A stretch of DNA of 64,000 nucleotides from Agromyces allii. Lineage in GTDB: Bacteria > Actinomycetota > Actinomycetes > Actinomycetales > Microbacteriaceae. This document shows positions 33,456 through 44,333 of this stretch, one piece after another. A program made the position numbers and the translations under genes. A model generated the notes under the pieces. It searched no databases and was not told where the DNA came from. It worked only from the letters and a program-made list of their open reading frames with translations. The stretch spans positions 310,001 through 374,000 of the forward strand of contig NZ_WBIN01000002.1 in NCBI RefSeq assembly GCF_009749385.1, given 5' to 3'. Numbering within the stretch: position 1 is the stretch's first letter; each line of letters begins with the position of its first letter.

Positions 33456-34103
33456 TCAGGCACCGGTCGACTCGGACGCGGCGTCGGCGGCCGCACGCAG
33501 CAGCAGCGCCGTGGATTGCGCGCCCGGATCGCGATGGCCCACCGAGCGCTCCCCGAGGTAGCTCGCACGGCCCTTGCGGGCGACGAGCGGCTCGGTCGCG
33601 ACCGCACCGGCCTCGGCCGCATCCGCGGCAGCGGCGAGCACGGCCGTGGCGTCGGCACCGGATGCCGCGGCCGCGGCCGCCGCATCGACCGCCGGCGTCC
33701 AGGCGTCGATCATGGTCTTGTCGCCCGATTCGGCCTTGCCCCGCGCCACGATGCCGTCACGTGCGGCGGCGAGGATCCTCGCGACGGCCTCGCCGTCGAG
33801 CGAGGACTCCGAGCCCGCCGCGGCCGCCGCCTTCAGGTACGCCGTGCCGTAGAGCGGCCCCGCCGCCCCGCCGACCGTCGAGATCAGCGTCATCGCCACG
33901 AGCTTGAGCACGTCGCCGGGAGTCGACCCCGCAGCGAGGTCGTCGAGTTTCGGCACGACCGCGGTGAATCCCCGATCGAGGTTCTCGCCGTGGTCGCCGT
34001 CGCCGATGTCGCGATCGAGCCTGATCAGCTCGACGCGGTGCTCGGCGATGACGTCGGCGCTGCGCCTGACCCAGTCGACCGCCCAGGTGATGTCCAGTCC
34101 CAC
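33456..34103 (-). CDS. dhaL: Dihydroxyacetone kinase ADP/ATP-binding subunit DhaL
   Basis: A 215-residue all-helical barrel. The Mg-ADP site is DRDIGDGDHGENLDRG (about 30-45) with its three Asp, followed by STVGGAAGPLYGTAYLKA, GDKTMIDAWTPAVDA and KGRASYLGERSVGHRDPGA. In PTS-dependent systems ADP stays bound as a cofactor and is rephosphorylated by DhaM. An Ala-rich loop (AAAAAAASGADATAVLAAAADAA region) is longer than usual. The start is GTG 34103, 4 bp after dhaK. Confidence 0.94.
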   Translation of the reverse strand: MGLDITWAVDWVRRSADVIAEHRVELIRLDRDIGDGDHGENLDRGFTAVVPKLDDLAAGSTPGDVLKLVAMTLISTVGGAAGPLYGTAYLKAAAAAGSESSLDGEAVARILAAARDGIVARGKAESGDKTMIDAWTPAVDAAAAAAASGADATAVLAAAADAAEAGAVATEPLVARKGRASYLGERSVGHRDPGAQSTALLLRAAADAASESTGA

Positions 34104-34107
34104 GCGC

Positions 34108-35115
<1,008 letters not shown>

Positions 35116-35276
35116 CCTTCCCCCGGGCTGCAGGATGCCGAGCGACCGTGCATCGGCTCCGACGCAGCACTCCCGTCGCCAACCTACGCCAGCAGGCGAC
35201 CGGCGTGGAAGAGGGATCTCCAACTCCCGCGCGGGCATTCCCCGCGAACGGGCCACGGGGATATGGTGACAATGCG

Positions 35277-35292
35277 GCCGCAACGTTGCGGC
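35277..35292. promoter_or_regulatory. Palindromic operator before glpF (LacI-type)
   Basis: GCCGCAACGTTGCGGC is a perfect 16-bp palindrome with a central CG, the hallmark of LacI/GalR-family operators. It ends 19 bp before the glpF start, downstream of a weak -10 candidate (TATGGT, 35262-35267). No LacI regulator gene is in the window. Confidence 0.55.
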
Positions 35293-35311
35293 GCACGCGA
35301 AGGGGGTAGCA

Positions 35312-36070
35312 ATGAATCTCGGGGTCATCTTCCTTTCGGAGATGGTTGGTACGGCGATGCTGGTCCTGCTCGGTTGCGGTGTCGTGGCGAACGTCGCGCT
35401 CGTGAAGAACAAGGGCTACAACGGCGGGTTCCTGATGGTGAACATCGGCTGGGGCCTCGCGGTCTTCTCCGGCGTCATCGTCTCGTACTCGTCCGGAGCA
35501 CATCTGAACCCGGCGGTGACGCTCGGCCTCACGGCGAACTTCCTCGGCAAGGGCGAGACCGAGTTCGTTCCGGGCATCCCGATCGACGGTGCGTCGATCT
35601 TCACCTACATCGGCGCGCAGTTCGTCGGTGCCTTCATCGGCGCCGTCTTCTGCTGGCTCGCCTACAAGCAGCACTTCGACGAGGAGCCCGAGCCTGCCAA
35701 CAAGCTCGGCGTGTTCTCGACCGGCCCGGCGATCCGCTCGTACGGCTGGAACCTCGTGACCGAGATCTTCGGCACGTTCGTCCTCGTCTTCGTGATCCTC
35801 GGGTTCTCGTACGGCGGCACGCCGGCCGAACTCGGTGCGATCCCGGTGGCGTTCCTCGTGATCGCGATCGGCGCCTCCCTCGGTGGCCCGACCGGCTATG
35901 CGATCAACCCTGCGCGCGACCTCGGTCCGCGCATCGCCCACGCGCTGCTGCCGATCAAGGGCAAGGGCGGCAGCGACTGGTCGTACTCGTGGGTCCCGGT
36001 GGTCGGTCCGGTCATCGGTGGTCTCCTCGCAGGATGGGCCGCGCTCGTCCTCCTGCCCGTACTCGGCTGA
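35312..36070 (+). CDS. glpF: Aquaglyceroporin / glycerol uptake facilitator
   Basis: A 252-residue MIP-family channel with six membrane helices and two half-helices carrying NPA boxes: SGAHLNPAVTLGL (about 61-73) and GYAINPARDLGPRIAHA (about 193-209). The Asp after the second NPAR and the overall length of the third extracellular loop fit the glycerol-conducting GlpF group better than water-only aquaporins. ATG 35312 with AAGGGGG upstream. It is followed at 120 bp by glpK. Confidence 0.93.
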   Translation: MNLGVIFLSEMVGTAMLVLLGCGVVANVALVKNKGYNGGFLMVNIGWGLAVFSGVIVSYSSGAHLNPAVTLGLTANFLGKGETEFVPGIPIDGASIFTYIGAQFVGAFIGAVFCWLAYKQHFDEEPEPANKLGVFSTGPAIRSYGWNLVTEIFGTFVLVFVILGFSYGGTPAELGAIPVAFLVIAIGASLGGPTGYAINPARDLGPRIAHALLPIKGKGGSDWSYSWVPVVGPVIGGLLAGWAALVLLPVLG

Positions 36071-36101
36071 GCGGACGTGCCCGCACTCGACTGAGCGGGC
36101 A
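36054..36101. repeat. 24-nt tandem duplication over the glpF stop
   Basis: Two adjacent 24-nt units (36054-36077 and 36078-36101) share TGCCCGYACTCGRCTGAGCGG. The first encodes the last glpF codons and its stop; the second is an out-of-gene copy. A similar duplication follows uppP (2656-2698). Confidence 0.7.
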
Positions 36102-36110
36102 CCGACGGCC

Positions 36111-36135
36111 GGCCCGCGCCGCATCGGCGCGGGCC
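36111..36135 (+). terminator. Hairpin between glpF and glpK
   Basis: A perfect 11-bp GC stem (36111-36121 with 36125-36135) with a CAT loop. It could partly end glpF transcripts before glpK. Confidence 0.6.
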
Positions 36136-36190
36136 CGCGATCAATGATTGGCGCGCCTCGCGCTGCGGGGCTGCAGACAGAGAGGAAGTC

Positions 36191-37705
36191 ATGGCCGACT
36201 ACATCCTGGCGATCGACCAGGGAACGACGAGCACCCGCTCGATCATCTTCGACAAGAAGGGGTCGATCATCGCGACGGGTCAGCTCGAGCACGAGCAGAT
36301 CTTCCCGAAGGCGGGCTGGGTCGAGCACGATCCCGCCGAGATCTGGCGGAACACCCGCGAGGTCATCGGCCAGGCCCTCGGCAAGGCCGACCTGACCCGC
36401 CACGACATCGCGGCCGTGGGCATCACGAACCAGCGCGAGACCGCGGTGGTGTGGGACAAGAACACGGGCGAGCCCGTGTACAACGCGATCGTCTGGCAGG
36501 ACACGCGCACGCAGCCGATCGTCGACCGCCTCGCGGCCGACGGCGGCGTCGAGCGGTTCAAGCAGGATGTCGGGCTGCCGCTCGCGACGTACTTCTCGGG
36601 CACGAAGATCGTGTGGATCCTCGAGAACGTGCCCGGCGCGCGCGAGAAGGCCGAGGCGGGCGACCTGCTCTTCGGCACGACCGACACCTGGGTCCTCTGG
36701 AACCTCACCGGCGGCGTCGACGGCGGCGTGCACGCGACCGACGTGACCAACGCGAGCCGCACGCTCTTCATGGACCTCGAGACGCTCTCGTGGCGCGACG
36801 ACATCCTCGAGGCGTTCGGGGTTCCGAAGTCGATGCTGCCCGAGATCCGATCCTCGTCCGAGGTCTACGGCACGGTCGAGCCGTCGAGCCTGCTGCGCGA
36901 GGTTCCCGTCGCCGGCATCCTCGGCGACCAGCAGGCGGCGACCTTCGGTCAGGCGGCCTTCGGCCCCGGCGAGTCGAAGAACACGTACGGCACGGGCAAC
37001 TTCCTGATCTTCAACACCGACACCGAGATCGTGCACTCGAAGAACGGGCTCCTGACCACGCTGGGCTACAAGCTCGGCGACCAGCCGGCCCACTACGCGC
37101 TCGAGGGTTCGATCGCGGTCACGGGTTCGTTGATCCAGTGGCTCCGCGACAACCTGGGGCTCATCTCGAGCGCACCCGAGGTCGAGGAGCTCGCGAAGAC
37201 GGTCGACGACAACGGCGGCGCGTACTTCGTGCCGGCGTTCTCCGGCCTGTTCGCACCGTACTGGCGGTCCGACGCGCGCGGTGCGCTCGTGGGCCTCACG
37301 CGCTACGTGAACAAGGGGCACATCGCGCGGGCTGCGCTCGAGGCGACGGCGTTCCAGACCCGCGAGGTGCTCGACGCGGTCAACGCCGACTCCGGCGTCG
37401 ACCTGACCGAGTTGAAGGTCGACGGCGGCATGATCGCGAACAACACGCTCATGCAGTTCCAGGCCGACATCCTGGGCGTGCCGGTGGTGCGCCCCGTGGT
37501 CGCCGAGACCACGGCGCTCGGCGCGGCGTACGCCGCCGGCCTCGCCGTCGGCTTCTGGTCCGACCTCGACGAGCTCCGCGCCAACTGGCAGGAGGACTCG
37601 CGGTGGGAGCCGAAGATGGACGCCGACGAGCGCGACCGCCAGATCCGTCTCTGGAAGAAGGCCGTCACGAAGACGTTCGACTGGGTCGACGACGACGTCA
37701 CGTGA
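36191..37705 (+). CDS. glpK: Glycerol kinase
   Basis: A 504-residue FGGY-family kinase making glycerol-3-phosphate, the usual GlpK length. It has the N-terminal phosphate loop [30 protein letters not shown], glycerol-binding [17 protein letters not shown] and VWQDTRT, the FGGY-like [26 protein letters not shown] for ATP, and [20 protein letters not shown] near the C-terminus. GlpK and DhaKLM together feed triose-phosphate metabolism; no glpD is in the window. ATG with GAGAGGAAG. Confidence 0.97.
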   Translation: MADYILAIDQGTTSTRSIIFDKKGSIIATGQLEHEQIFPKAGWVEHDPAEIWRNTREVIGQALGKADLTRHDIAAVGITNQRETAVVWDKNTGEPVYNAIVWQDTRTQPIVDRLAADGGVERFKQDVGLPLATYFSGTKIVWILENVPGAREKAEAGDLLFGTTDTWVLWNLTGGVDGGVHATDVTNASRTLFMDLETLSWRDDILEAFGVPKSMLPEIRSSSEVYGTVEPSSLLREVPVAGILGDQQAATFGQAAFGPGESKNTYGTGNFLIFNTDTEIVHSKNGLLTTLGYKLGDQPAHYALEGSIAVTGSLIQWLRDNLGLISSAPEVEELAKTVDDNGGAYFVPAFSGLFAPYWRSDARGALVGLTRYVNKGHIARAALEATAFQTREVLDAVNADSGVDLTELKVDGGMIANNTLMQFQADILGVPVVRPVVAETTALGAAYAAGLAVGFWSDLDELRANWQEDSRWEPKMDADERDRQIRLWKKAVTKTFDWVDDDVT

Positions 37706-37723
37706 CGCTCGTCCGATGAACGA

Positions 37724-37760
37724 GAGCACGGGCCCCGCGGATGTCGCGGGGCCCGTGCTC
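37724..37760. terminator. Bidirectional terminator, glpK/trpD
   Basis: A perfect 16-bp stem (37724-37739 with 37745-37760) with a 5-nt loop between convergent glpK and trpD. Confidence 0.9.
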
Positions 37761-37828
37761 GTCGTCGGTGCGGGTCTCTCGGGTGCGGGCGTGCCGACGG
37801 CACTCGTCGCGCGCCGCGGATCAGCGGC

Positions 37829-38881
37829 TCACCGCTTGGTCGCGGCCACCCACTGCTCGAGCTTGCGTGCCGCCGCGCCGCTGTCGATCGTCTCGGCGGC
37901 GATGACCATCTGCTCGGCGAACCGGTCGAGGATCGAGCGCTGCACCTGCGAGGGGTCCTGTGCGAGGGCGTACGACACGAGTCCCGCGGCGGCGTTCAGC
38001 ACGACGATGTCCCGGATCGGGCCCTGCTCCCCGGCGAACACCCGGTGCACGACCTCCGCGTTGAACGCCGCGTCGCCGCCCTTGAGCTGGTCGATCTTCG
38101 CGCGGGCGATGCCGAGGTCGCGCGGATCGAGGTCGTGCTCCTTGACGGTGCCGCGCGACACCTCCCAGACGTGGCTGTGGCCGGTCGTCGTGAGCTCGTC
38201 GAGGCCGTCGTCGCCGCGGAACACGAGCGCCGTCGCGCCACGGGTCTGGAAGACGCCGACGATCAGGGGAACGCGGTCGAGGTGGGCGACGCCGACGGCG
38301 GATGCCTCGGGCCGGGCCGGATTGCAGAGGGGGCCGAGGAAGTTGAAGACGGTCGGCACGCCGAGCTGGGCGCGCACGGCGCCCGCGTGGCGGAATCCGG
38401 GGTGGAACGCCGAGGCGAACGCGAACGTGATGCCCGCCTCGTCGAGCACCTCGCCGACCCGATCCGCCGGAAGCGCGAGATCGATGCCGAGCGCGGCGAG
38501 CACGTCGGACGAGCCCGAGGCCGAGCTGGCCGCGCGATTGCCGTGCTTGATCACCGGGACTCCGGATGCCGCAGCCACCACGGAGGCCATGGTCGACACG
38601 TTGACGGTGCCGAACCGGTCTCCGCCGGTGCCGACGATGTCCAGCGCCATCGGATCCACCTCGAGCGGCACGGCGTGCTCGAGCACGGCGTCGCGGAAGC
38701 CGACGACCTCGTCGACCGTCTCGCCCTTAGCGCGGAGCGCGACGAGGAACGCCGCGAGCTGCGCCTCGGTGGCCGCACCCGTCATGACCTGCTCCATGCA
38801 CCACGCGGCATCCGACACGCTGAGGTCCTCTCCTGCGAGGAGGGCGGTCAGGATCGCGGGCCAGGTCTGTTCGGCGGACAT
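37829..38881 (-). CDS. trpD: Anthranilate phosphoribosyltransferase
   Basis: A 350-residue enzyme of tryptophan biosynthesis that joins anthranilate to PRPP. The glycine loop [15 protein letters not shown] binds [21 protein letters not shown] binds anthranilate/PRPP, and [11 protein letters not shown] is the second substrate motif. The start is ATG 38881, set by the leaderless box TAGGAT (38894-38889 on the minus strand) 7 nt upstream; an upstream in-frame start at 38932 would add 17 residues crossing the promoter. A single trp gene separated from the trp operon and divergent from ctaE is also the Mycobacterium arrangement (Rv2192c-Rv2193). Confidence 0.95.
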   Translation of the reverse strand: MSAEQTWPAILTALLAGEDLSVSDAAWCMEQVMTGAATEAQLAAFLVALRAKGETVDEVVGFRDAVLEHAVPLEVDPMALDIVGTGGDRFGTVNVSTMASVVAAASGVPVIKHGNRAASSASGSSDVLAALGIDLALPADRVGEVLDEAGITFAFASAFHPGFRHAGAVRAQLGVPTVFNFLGPLCNPARPEASAVGVAHLDRVPLIVGVFQTRGATALVFRGDDGLDELTTTGHSHVWEVSRGTVKEHDLDPRDLGIARAKIDQLKGGDAAFNAEVVHRVFAGEQGPIRDIVVLNAAAGLVSYALAQDPSQVQRSILDRFAEQMVIAAETIDSGAAARKLEQWVAATKR

Positions 38882-39022
38882 GTCCTCGATCCTAGCCACG
38901 GGATTCAGGGCCGATTCACGGGTCGCTCCCACCCCGAGTTAGGGTTGCCTTACCGCGATGCAGGCGACACGTCTGCCGAGGATGACGAAAACTCAGTGCT
39001 GATTTCAGCCATAATGGTCTTC

Positions 39023-39652
39023 GTGACGAGCACTTCATTGACTTTCCAGGCGAGCGCGCCGGTGATCAAACGACCGAACACCGTAGCGGTGGGCACGATC
39101 GTCTGGCTCGGCAGCGAGGTCATGTTCTTCGCAGGCCTCTTCGCGATCTACTTCACGCTCCGGTCGATGTCGCCCGAGCTGTGGGCGGCGCAGGCCGACG
39201 TGCTGAACTTCCCGTTCTCCCTGACGAACACGATCATCCTCGTGCTCTCCTCGGTGACGTGCCAGTTCGGCGTGTTCGCTGCCGAGAAGATGCAGCCCTA
39301 CGCCACCGGCTGGAAGCCGACCCAGTGGGGCATGGTCGAGTGGTTCTTCCTCACCTTCGCCATGGGCGCGATCTTCGTCTCCGGCCAGGTCTGGGAGTAC
39401 GCGACGCTCGTCTCCGAGGGCATCTCCCTCTCCTCCGATTCCTACGGGTCGGCCTTCTACCTCACCACCGGCTTCCACGGCCTGCACGTGACCGGCGGTC
39501 TCATCGCGTTCCTCCTCGTCATCGGCCGCGTCTTCGCCGTGAAGAACTTCGGCCACAAGGAGGCCACGAGCGCGATCGTCGTGTCCTACTACTGGCACTT
39601 CGTCGACGTCGTCTGGATCGGCCTGTTCCTGGTCATCTACGTCCTCAAATAA
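39023..39652 (+). CDS. ctaE: Cytochrome c oxidase subunit III
   Basis: A 209-residue five-helix subunit III of the aa3 oxidase, the short actinobacterial form. Motifs include [21 protein letters not shown], the [19 protein letters not shown] region, [14 protein letters not shown] and the C-terminal [24 protein letters not shown] at 39010-39015 with a 7-nt gap supports a leaderless GTG at 39023; the alternative ATG at 39014 overlaps that box. First gene of ctaE-qcrC-qcrA-qcrB. Confidence 0.95.
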   Translation: MTSTSLTFQASAPVIKRPNTVAVGTIVWLGSEVMFFAGLFAIYFTLRSMSPELWAAQADVLNFPFSLTNTIILVLSSVTCQFGVFAAEKMQPYATGWKPTQWGMVEWFFLTFAMGAIFVSGQVWEYATLVSEGISLSSDSYGSAFYLTTGFHGLHVTGGLIAFLLVIGRVFAVKNFGHKEATSAIVVSYYWHFVDVVWIGLFLVIYVLK

Positions 39653-39677
39653 TCGCAAGCAGGAGCGCCCACCCAGC

Positions 39678-40496
39678 ATGCACGCGAACAGGAAGAACCC
39701 CATGAACCGCCAGAAGCGACGTACCGGCCGCAGGCACCCGCTCGCCACGGTCGCATTGCTCGCGATCGGACTCATCTTCACGGGCGGCGCGTACGCCGCC
39801 CTGAGCGCGGGCACCACCGCGCAGGCCGAGACCGACCTGACCTCGCAGCAGACGATCGACGAGGGCAAGAAGCTCTTCCAGGCGAACTGCGCGACCTGCC
39901 ACGGACTCTCGGGCGAAGGCACCGGCACGGGCCCGAGCCTCGTCGGCGTCGGCGCAGCGTCGGTCGACTTCCAGGTCGGCACCGGCCGCATGCCCATGCA
40001 GATGCAGGGCCCGCAGGCGCAGGTCAAGCCGGTTCAGTTCACCGACGAGCAGATCCTCCAGCTGGCCGCATTCGTCGCCTCGCTGGGCCCCGGCCCGTCG
40101 ATCCCGCCCGCACACCTCGTCGACGGCGGCGGCGACGCCGCGAACGGCGCCGAGCTCTTCCGCATCAACTGCGCGATGTGCCACAACGTCGCGGGCGCCG
40201 GCGGCGCGCTCACCGAGGGCAAGTTCGCACCCGCCCTCACCGAGACCAGCGGCGTGCACATCTACGAGGCGATGGTCACCGGACCGCAGAACATGCCGGT
40301 CTTCAGCGACATGAACATCTCGCCCGAAGACAAGCGCGACATCATCACGTACCTCAAGTACGTCCAGGACAACCGGTCTCCCGGCGGATTCGAGCTCGGC
40401 TCGCTCGGCCCCGTTGCCGAGGGTCTGTTCATCTGGATCTTCGGTCTCGGCGCGATCGTCGCGATCACCGTGTGGATCACGGCGAAGTCCAACTAA
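39678..40496 (+). CDS. qcrC: Cytochrome bcc complex diheme cytochrome c subunit
   Basis: A 272-residue membrane-anchored cytochrome with an N-terminal helix, two c-type domains (CATCHG about residue 73, CAMCHN about 171) and a C-terminal helix. In actinobacteria the two hemes link QcrB/QcrA directly to the aa3 oxidase in a bcc-aa3 supercomplex, replacing a soluble cytochrome c. Methionine ligands are likely in RMPMQM and NMPVFSDM. The start may be ATG 39678 (CAGGAG upstream) or ATG 39702, which has a closer AGGAAG. Confidence 0.95.
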   Translation: MHANRKNPMNRQKRRTGRRHPLATVALLAIGLIFTGGAYAALSAGTTAQAETDLTSQQTIDEGKKLFQANCATCHGLSGEGTGTGPSLVGVGAASVDFQVGTGRMPMQMQGPQAQVKPVQFTDEQILQLAAFVASLGPGPSIPPAHLVDGGGDAANGAELFRINCAMCHNVAGAGGALTEGKFAPALTETSGVHIYEAMVTGPQNMPVFSDMNISPEDKRDIITYLKYVQDNRSPGGFELGSLGPVAEGLFIWIFGLGAIVAITVWITAKSN

Positions 40497-40534
40497 GCGC
40501 ACGTCGGTACCGAAGTACCTGAAGAAGGAGAACC

Positions 40535-41611
40535 ATGGCCCAGGACGACCACAGCGGAGCTGAGCTCACCGCTGCCGACTCGTCGCATGCCGCGCACGAA
40601 TCCGATGCCTCGCCCGGCACCGCGCTGATCGTTCAGGACGCATTCGCGAACCCCGGATTCCCGCCGCATCGCCCTCGCGTCACCGACGAGGACCCCAAGC
40701 GCGAGAAGCGCGCGCAGCGCACCGTCTACACGCTGTTCTACCTGTCGGCCCTCGGCAGCCTCTGGGCGGTCGCCGCCTACATGCTCTTCCCGATGGAGTC
40801 GAACAACGTCGGCGACGTCCGCCTGAACAACCTCTTCATCGGACTCGGCGCGACGCTCGCGCTCCTCGCACTGGGCATCGGCATCGTGCACTGGGGCAAG
40901 GCCGTCATGGTCGATGTCGAGCTCGTCGACGAGCGTCACGAGGTCGGCGGCTCCCCCGAGACGCAGGCGGCTGCAGCGAAGGTCTTCGCCGACGCCGACC
41001 GCGAGTCGGGCTTCACGCGTCGTGCGGTCATCCGCAACAGCCTCATCGGAGCGCTCGTCGTCTTCCCGCTCCCGGCCGTCGTGCTCTTCCGTGGCTTCGC
41101 GCCGCAGGACGAACTCCCCGTGCCCCTCCTCAGCCACACCATGTGGCGCAAGGGCACGCGACTCGCGCTCGACCCCAGCGGCGTGGCGATCAAGGCGTCC
41201 GACGTCACGATCGGCAGCGCCTTCCACGTGATCCCCGAAGGGCTCGCGGAGCTCGAGCACGGCAAGCTCGAGGAGAAGGCCAAGGCGGCCGTCCTCCTCA
41301 TGCGCCTCGACCCGAGCGAGCTGAACCAGCTTCCCGAGCGCGAGAGCTGGTCCTACGACGGCATCGTGGCCTACTCCAAGATCTGCACGCACGTCGGATG
41401 CCCCGTGGCGCTCTACGAGCAGCACACGCACCACCTGCTCTGCCCGTGCCACCAGTCCCAGTTCGACGTCGCGAACCACTGCGAGGTCATCTTCGGACCG
41501 GCCAAGCGGCCGCTGCCGCAGCTGCCGATCGCCATCGACGACGAGGGCTACCTCATCGCGCAGAGTGACTTCACCGAACCCGTCGGCCCGAGCTTCTGGG
41601 AGCGTCATTGA
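40535..41611 (+). CDS. qcrA: Cytochrome bcc complex Rieske iron-sulfur subunit
   Basis: A 358-residue Rieske protein of the actinobacterial type. The N-terminal region has three membrane helices (two near 70-125, one near 165-190) preceded by a 60-residue cytosolic stretch. The 2Fe-2S site is CTHVGCPV and CPCHQS (Cys-His and Cys-His), with a short helical insert and AIDDEGYLIAQSDFTEPVG at the end. It passes electrons from menaquinol to QcrC. ATG with AAGGAG. The stop overlaps the TTG start of qcrB. Confidence 0.96.
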   Translation: MAQDDHSGAELTAADSSHAAHESDASPGTALIVQDAFANPGFPPHRPRVTDEDPKREKRAQRTVYTLFYLSALGSLWAVAAYMLFPMESNNVGDVRLNNLFIGLGATLALLALGIGIVHWGKAVMVDVELVDERHEVGGSPETQAAAAKVFADADRESGFTRRAVIRNSLIGALVVFPLPAVVLFRGFAPQDELPVPLLSHTMWRKGTRLALDPSGVAIKASDVTIGSAFHVIPEGLAELEHGKLEEKAKAAVLLMRLDPSELNQLPERESWSYDGIVAYSKICTHVGCPVALYEQHTHHLLCPCHQSQFDVANHCEVIFGPAKRPLPQLPIAIDDEGYLIAQSDFTEPVGPSFWERH

Positions 41612-43215
41612 GCACCGCATCGCCCACCACCGGCACGCAGAAGCGATCGTTCACGACCGCTGCCGCGGTCTATGTGAACGAACGCACGAGCGTCGCCGGC
41701 TTCATCAAGGAGCTCGGTCGCAAGGCCTTCCCCGACCACTGGTCGTTCCTCCTCGGTGAGGTCGCACTCTTCTCGTTCGTCGTCATCCTGATCTCGGGCA
41801 CGTTCCTGACGTTCTTCTTCCAGGCGTCGATGGCCGAGGTCCACTACGACGGCTCGTACGTGCCGCTCAAGGGCGTCGAGATGTCGGTCGCCATGGCGTC
41901 GACCCTCGACATCTCGTTCGACATCCGCGGCGGCCTCTTCGTGCGCCAGATGCACCACTGGGCTGCACTGCTCTTCGTGGCTGCGATCGGCCTGCACATG
42001 CTGCGCATCTACTTCACGGGTGCGTTCCGCAAGCCGCGCGAGTTCAACTGGGTGATCGGCTTCACGCTGTTCATCCTCGCGATGGCAGAGGGCTTCACGG
42101 GATACTCGCTCCCCGACGACCTGCTCTCGGGCAACGGCCTCCGCATCATCGACGGCCTGATCAAGGGCATCCCGCTGGTCGGCACCTGGATCTCGTTCCT
42201 CCTCTTCGGCGGCGAGTTCCCGGGCACGCAGATCGTGGGCCGCCTGTACTCGCTGCACATCATGCTGCTGCCGGCCCTGGTCATCGCGTTCATCGCGCTG
42301 CACCTCGTGTTCGTCGTCGTGCACAAACACACGCAGTACGCCGGCCCTGGCAAGACCCAGCAGAACGCCGTCGGCCCGCCCGTGCTCCCGGTGTACGCCG
42401 CGAAGGCCGGTGGATTCTTCTTCATCATCTTCGGTGTCATCGCGCTCATCGCCTCGCTGTTCACGATCAACCCGATCTGGAACTACGGCCCCTACGACCC
42501 CTCCCCGGTGTCGGCAGGTACGCAGCCCGACTGGTACATCGGCTTCGCCGACGGTGCGCTCCGCCTCATCCCGCCGGGATGGGAGTTCGTCTGGCTCGAC
42601 CGCACGTGGTCGTTCAACATCCTCGTGCCGCTCATCGCCATCGGCATCTTCATCGTCCTGGTGCTCCTCTACCCCTTCATCGAGGCGTGGATCACGGGCG
42701 ACAAGCGCGAGCACCACATCGCGGACCGTCCCCGCAACGCTCCGACCCGCACGGCGATCGGCGCCGCCGGTGTCACGTTCTACGCGGGCCTCTGGGCCGC
42801 TGCGAGCTCGGACATCCTCGCGACGCACTTCTCGCTGACCATGGAGGGCGTGATCCACGCGCTCCAGGCGGTCGTGATCCTCGGACCGTTCGTCGCTTTC
42901 TTCATCGCGAAGCGCGTCTGCATCGCACTGCAGAAGAAGGACCGCGAGATCGTGCTGCACGGTTTCGAGTCCGGCCGCATCGTGCGCCTGCCCGGTGGCG
43001 AGTTCATCGAGGTGCACGAGCAGCTCGACGAGTACGACCGCTGGCGTCTGGTGAGCTTCGAGACCTACGAGCCGCTCATGATCCGCCCGAACGCTCGCGG
43101 CAAGATCACGGTGGGTCAGCGCTTCCGTGCCTCGCTCTCGCGCTGGTTCTTCGAGGACCGCATCGCCCCCGTCACCAAGGGCGAGATCGAGTCCGGCCAC
43201 GGCGGTCACCACTGA
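41608..43215 (+). CDS. qcrB: Cytochrome bcc complex cytochrome b subunit
   Basis: A 535-residue cytochrome b with the actinobacterial C-terminal extension. Heme-ligand His pairs are in VRQMHHWAALLFVAAIGLHMLRIY and SLHIMLLPALVIAFIALHLVFVVVH. The Qo-site loop is the PDW-type motif (GTQPDWYIGFADGALRLIP) and GEFPGTQIVGRLYSLHI precedes helix D. QcrB is the target of bedaquiline-era inhibitors such as Q203 in mycobacteria. The start codon is TTG at 41608, overlapping the qcrA stop in TTGA, so translation is coupled. Confidence 0.97.
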   Translation: MSTASPTTGTQKRSFTTAAAVYVNERTSVAGFIKELGRKAFPDHWSFLLGEVALFSFVVILISGTFLTFFFQASMAEVHYDGSYVPLKGVEMSVAMASTLDISFDIRGGLFVRQMHHWAALLFVAAIGLHMLRIYFTGAFRKPREFNWVIGFTLFILAMAEGFTGYSLPDDLLSGNGLRIIDGLIKGIPLVGTWISFLLFGGEFPGTQIVGRLYSLHIMLLPALVIAFIALHLVFVVVHKHTQYAGPGKTQQNAVGPPVLPVYAAKAGGFFFIIFGVIALIASLFTINPIWNYGPYDPSPVSAGTQPDWYIGFADGALRLIPPGWEFVWLDRTWSFNILVPLIAIGIFIVLVLLYPFIEAWITGDKREHHIADRPRNAPTRTAIGAAGVTFYAGLWAAASSDILATHFSLTMEGVIHALQAVVILGPFVAFFIAKRVCIALQKKDREIVLHGFESGRIVRLPGGEFIEVHEQLDEYDRWRLVSFETYEPLMIRPNARGKITVGQRFRASLSRWFFEDRIAPVTKGEIESGHGGHH

Positions 43216-43247
43216 TCGACCGATCCGACACTTCGGGCACCGTGACC

Positions 43248-44120
43248 ATGTCGTTCGACACGACGTGGTTCCGGTGCCCGAACTGCTTCTCCCCGCTGTC
43301 GGCGACCGCCGACCTCGTCATCGGATGCGAGAACGGCCACCGTTTCGACGTGGCCCGTCAGGGCACCGTGACACTTCTTCCTCCGCGCGCTCCGCGCACC
43401 GTGGGTGACGATCACAAGATGCTGACCGCTCGAGCAGCGCTGCTCGACTCGGCCCTCTACGTGCCGATCGCCGACGCGATCGCCGACCTCGCACAGCGGA
43501 ACCTCGCCTCGCTGCCCGCTGGCGGCCCGCTCGGGCCTCGCCTCGTCGACTTCGGCTGCGGCACCGGCTACTACGCCTCACGTGTCGCTGAGCGCGTCTC
43601 AGCGGCTGCGGTCCTGGTCGCCGATCGCTCTCCCGTCGCCGTGCGCGTCGCCGTGCGCGCGGTCCCCGGCGCGACCGGGGTCGTGCTCGACATCTGGCGC
43701 CCACTCCCCCTGCGGGATGACTCGGCAGATCTCGCCCTCAACGTCTTCGCCCCACGCAATCCCGAAGAGTACGCACGAGTCGTCCGTCCGGGGGGCACGC
43801 TCGTGGTGGTGGTCCCTCGTGAGAACCACCTCGCCGAGCTCCGACGCGACGGATCCGTCCTGACGGTGCCGGCCGACAAGGAACGCCTCGTCACCGAGTC
43901 CCTCGGGGCGGCCGGCTTCGACCTCGCCGAAACGGCGCACGTCGAGTACTCGGCGTCGATCAGCGACGATCAGCGCGCGCATCTCGTCGCCATGGGGCCA
44001 TCCGCCCACCACGTGGCCGAGGCGGCCGCGAACGACGCCGGCCCGGCCGGCGAAGCGGCCACCCACGAGACCGAACAGCAGGTCACGGTCTCGGTCGACG
44101 TCCTGGCATTCCGCCGGTAG
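43248..44120 (+). CDS. RlmA-family rRNA guanine-N1 methyltransferase
   Basis: A 290-residue SAM methyltransferase with an N-terminal zinc ribbon (Cys10, Cys13, Cys27, His31: FRCPNCFSPL and IGCENGHRF), the family mark of RlmA(I)/RlmA(II). The Rossmann core has LVDFGCGTGYYASRVAE for SAM, VLVADRSPVAVRVAV, LPLRDDSADLALNVFAP and VRPGGTLVVVVP. It should methylate G745 or G748 of 23S rRNA; RlmA(II)/TlrB type proteins give tylosin resistance. A GTG two codons upstream (43242) is an alternative start. It lies between the two arms of the respiratory cluster. Confidence 0.85.
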   Translation: MSFDTTWFRCPNCFSPLSATADLVIGCENGHRFDVARQGTVTLLPPRAPRTVGDDHKMLTARAALLDSALYVPIADAIADLAQRNLASLPAGGPLGPRLVDFGCGTGYYASRVAERVSAAAVLVADRSPVAVRVAVRAVPGATGVVLDIWRPLPLRDDSADLALNVFAPRNPEEYARVVRPGGTLVVVVPRENHLAELRRDGSVLTVPADKERLVTESLGAAGFDLAETAHVEYSASISDDQRAHLVAMGPSAHHVAEAAANDAGPAGEAATHETEQQVTVSVDVLAFRR

Positions 44121-44286
44121 TTCTCGAGCGGGTGTTCGCGAGTACGCGACGCGACGCCGATGAAGGCGACCAGCCCCATAGATGGCGGGCGCGGACTGGC
44201 CCAGCCACTCCCCCTCTGACGTCGCACCTGGCAGTACTCCCACCCATGAGGGCTGTCCGCTCGGAGGAAGCGTTCGGAGAAGCACG

Positions 44287-44319
44287 AAGCGGCCCCGACA
44301 CATCGTGTCGGGGCCGCTT
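44287..44319. terminator. Bidirectional terminator, rlmA-like gene/ctaF
   Basis: A perfect 15-bp stem (44287-44301 with 44305-44319), ATC loop and TTT on the plus side, 14 bp from the ctaF stop. Confidence 0.9.
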
Positions 44320-44333
44320 TCAGGTGTTGCAGG

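Noticed and set aside
35116..35311. Riboswitch in the dhaK-glpF divergent region.
   Set aside because: No conserved aptamer-like pattern; only the palindrome at 35277-35292 stands out.
37761..37828. Plus-strand frame reading [12 protein letters not shown], like the FAD motif of a flavoprotein.
   Set aside because: Only about 30 codons in an intergenic region, running on antisense to trpD with no continuing homology; the resemblance is probably chance.
44121..44286. Possible small gene between the rlmA-like gene and the terminator.
   Set aside because: Frames on both strands are short and lack ribosome sites or family features; I see only the terminator in this gap.
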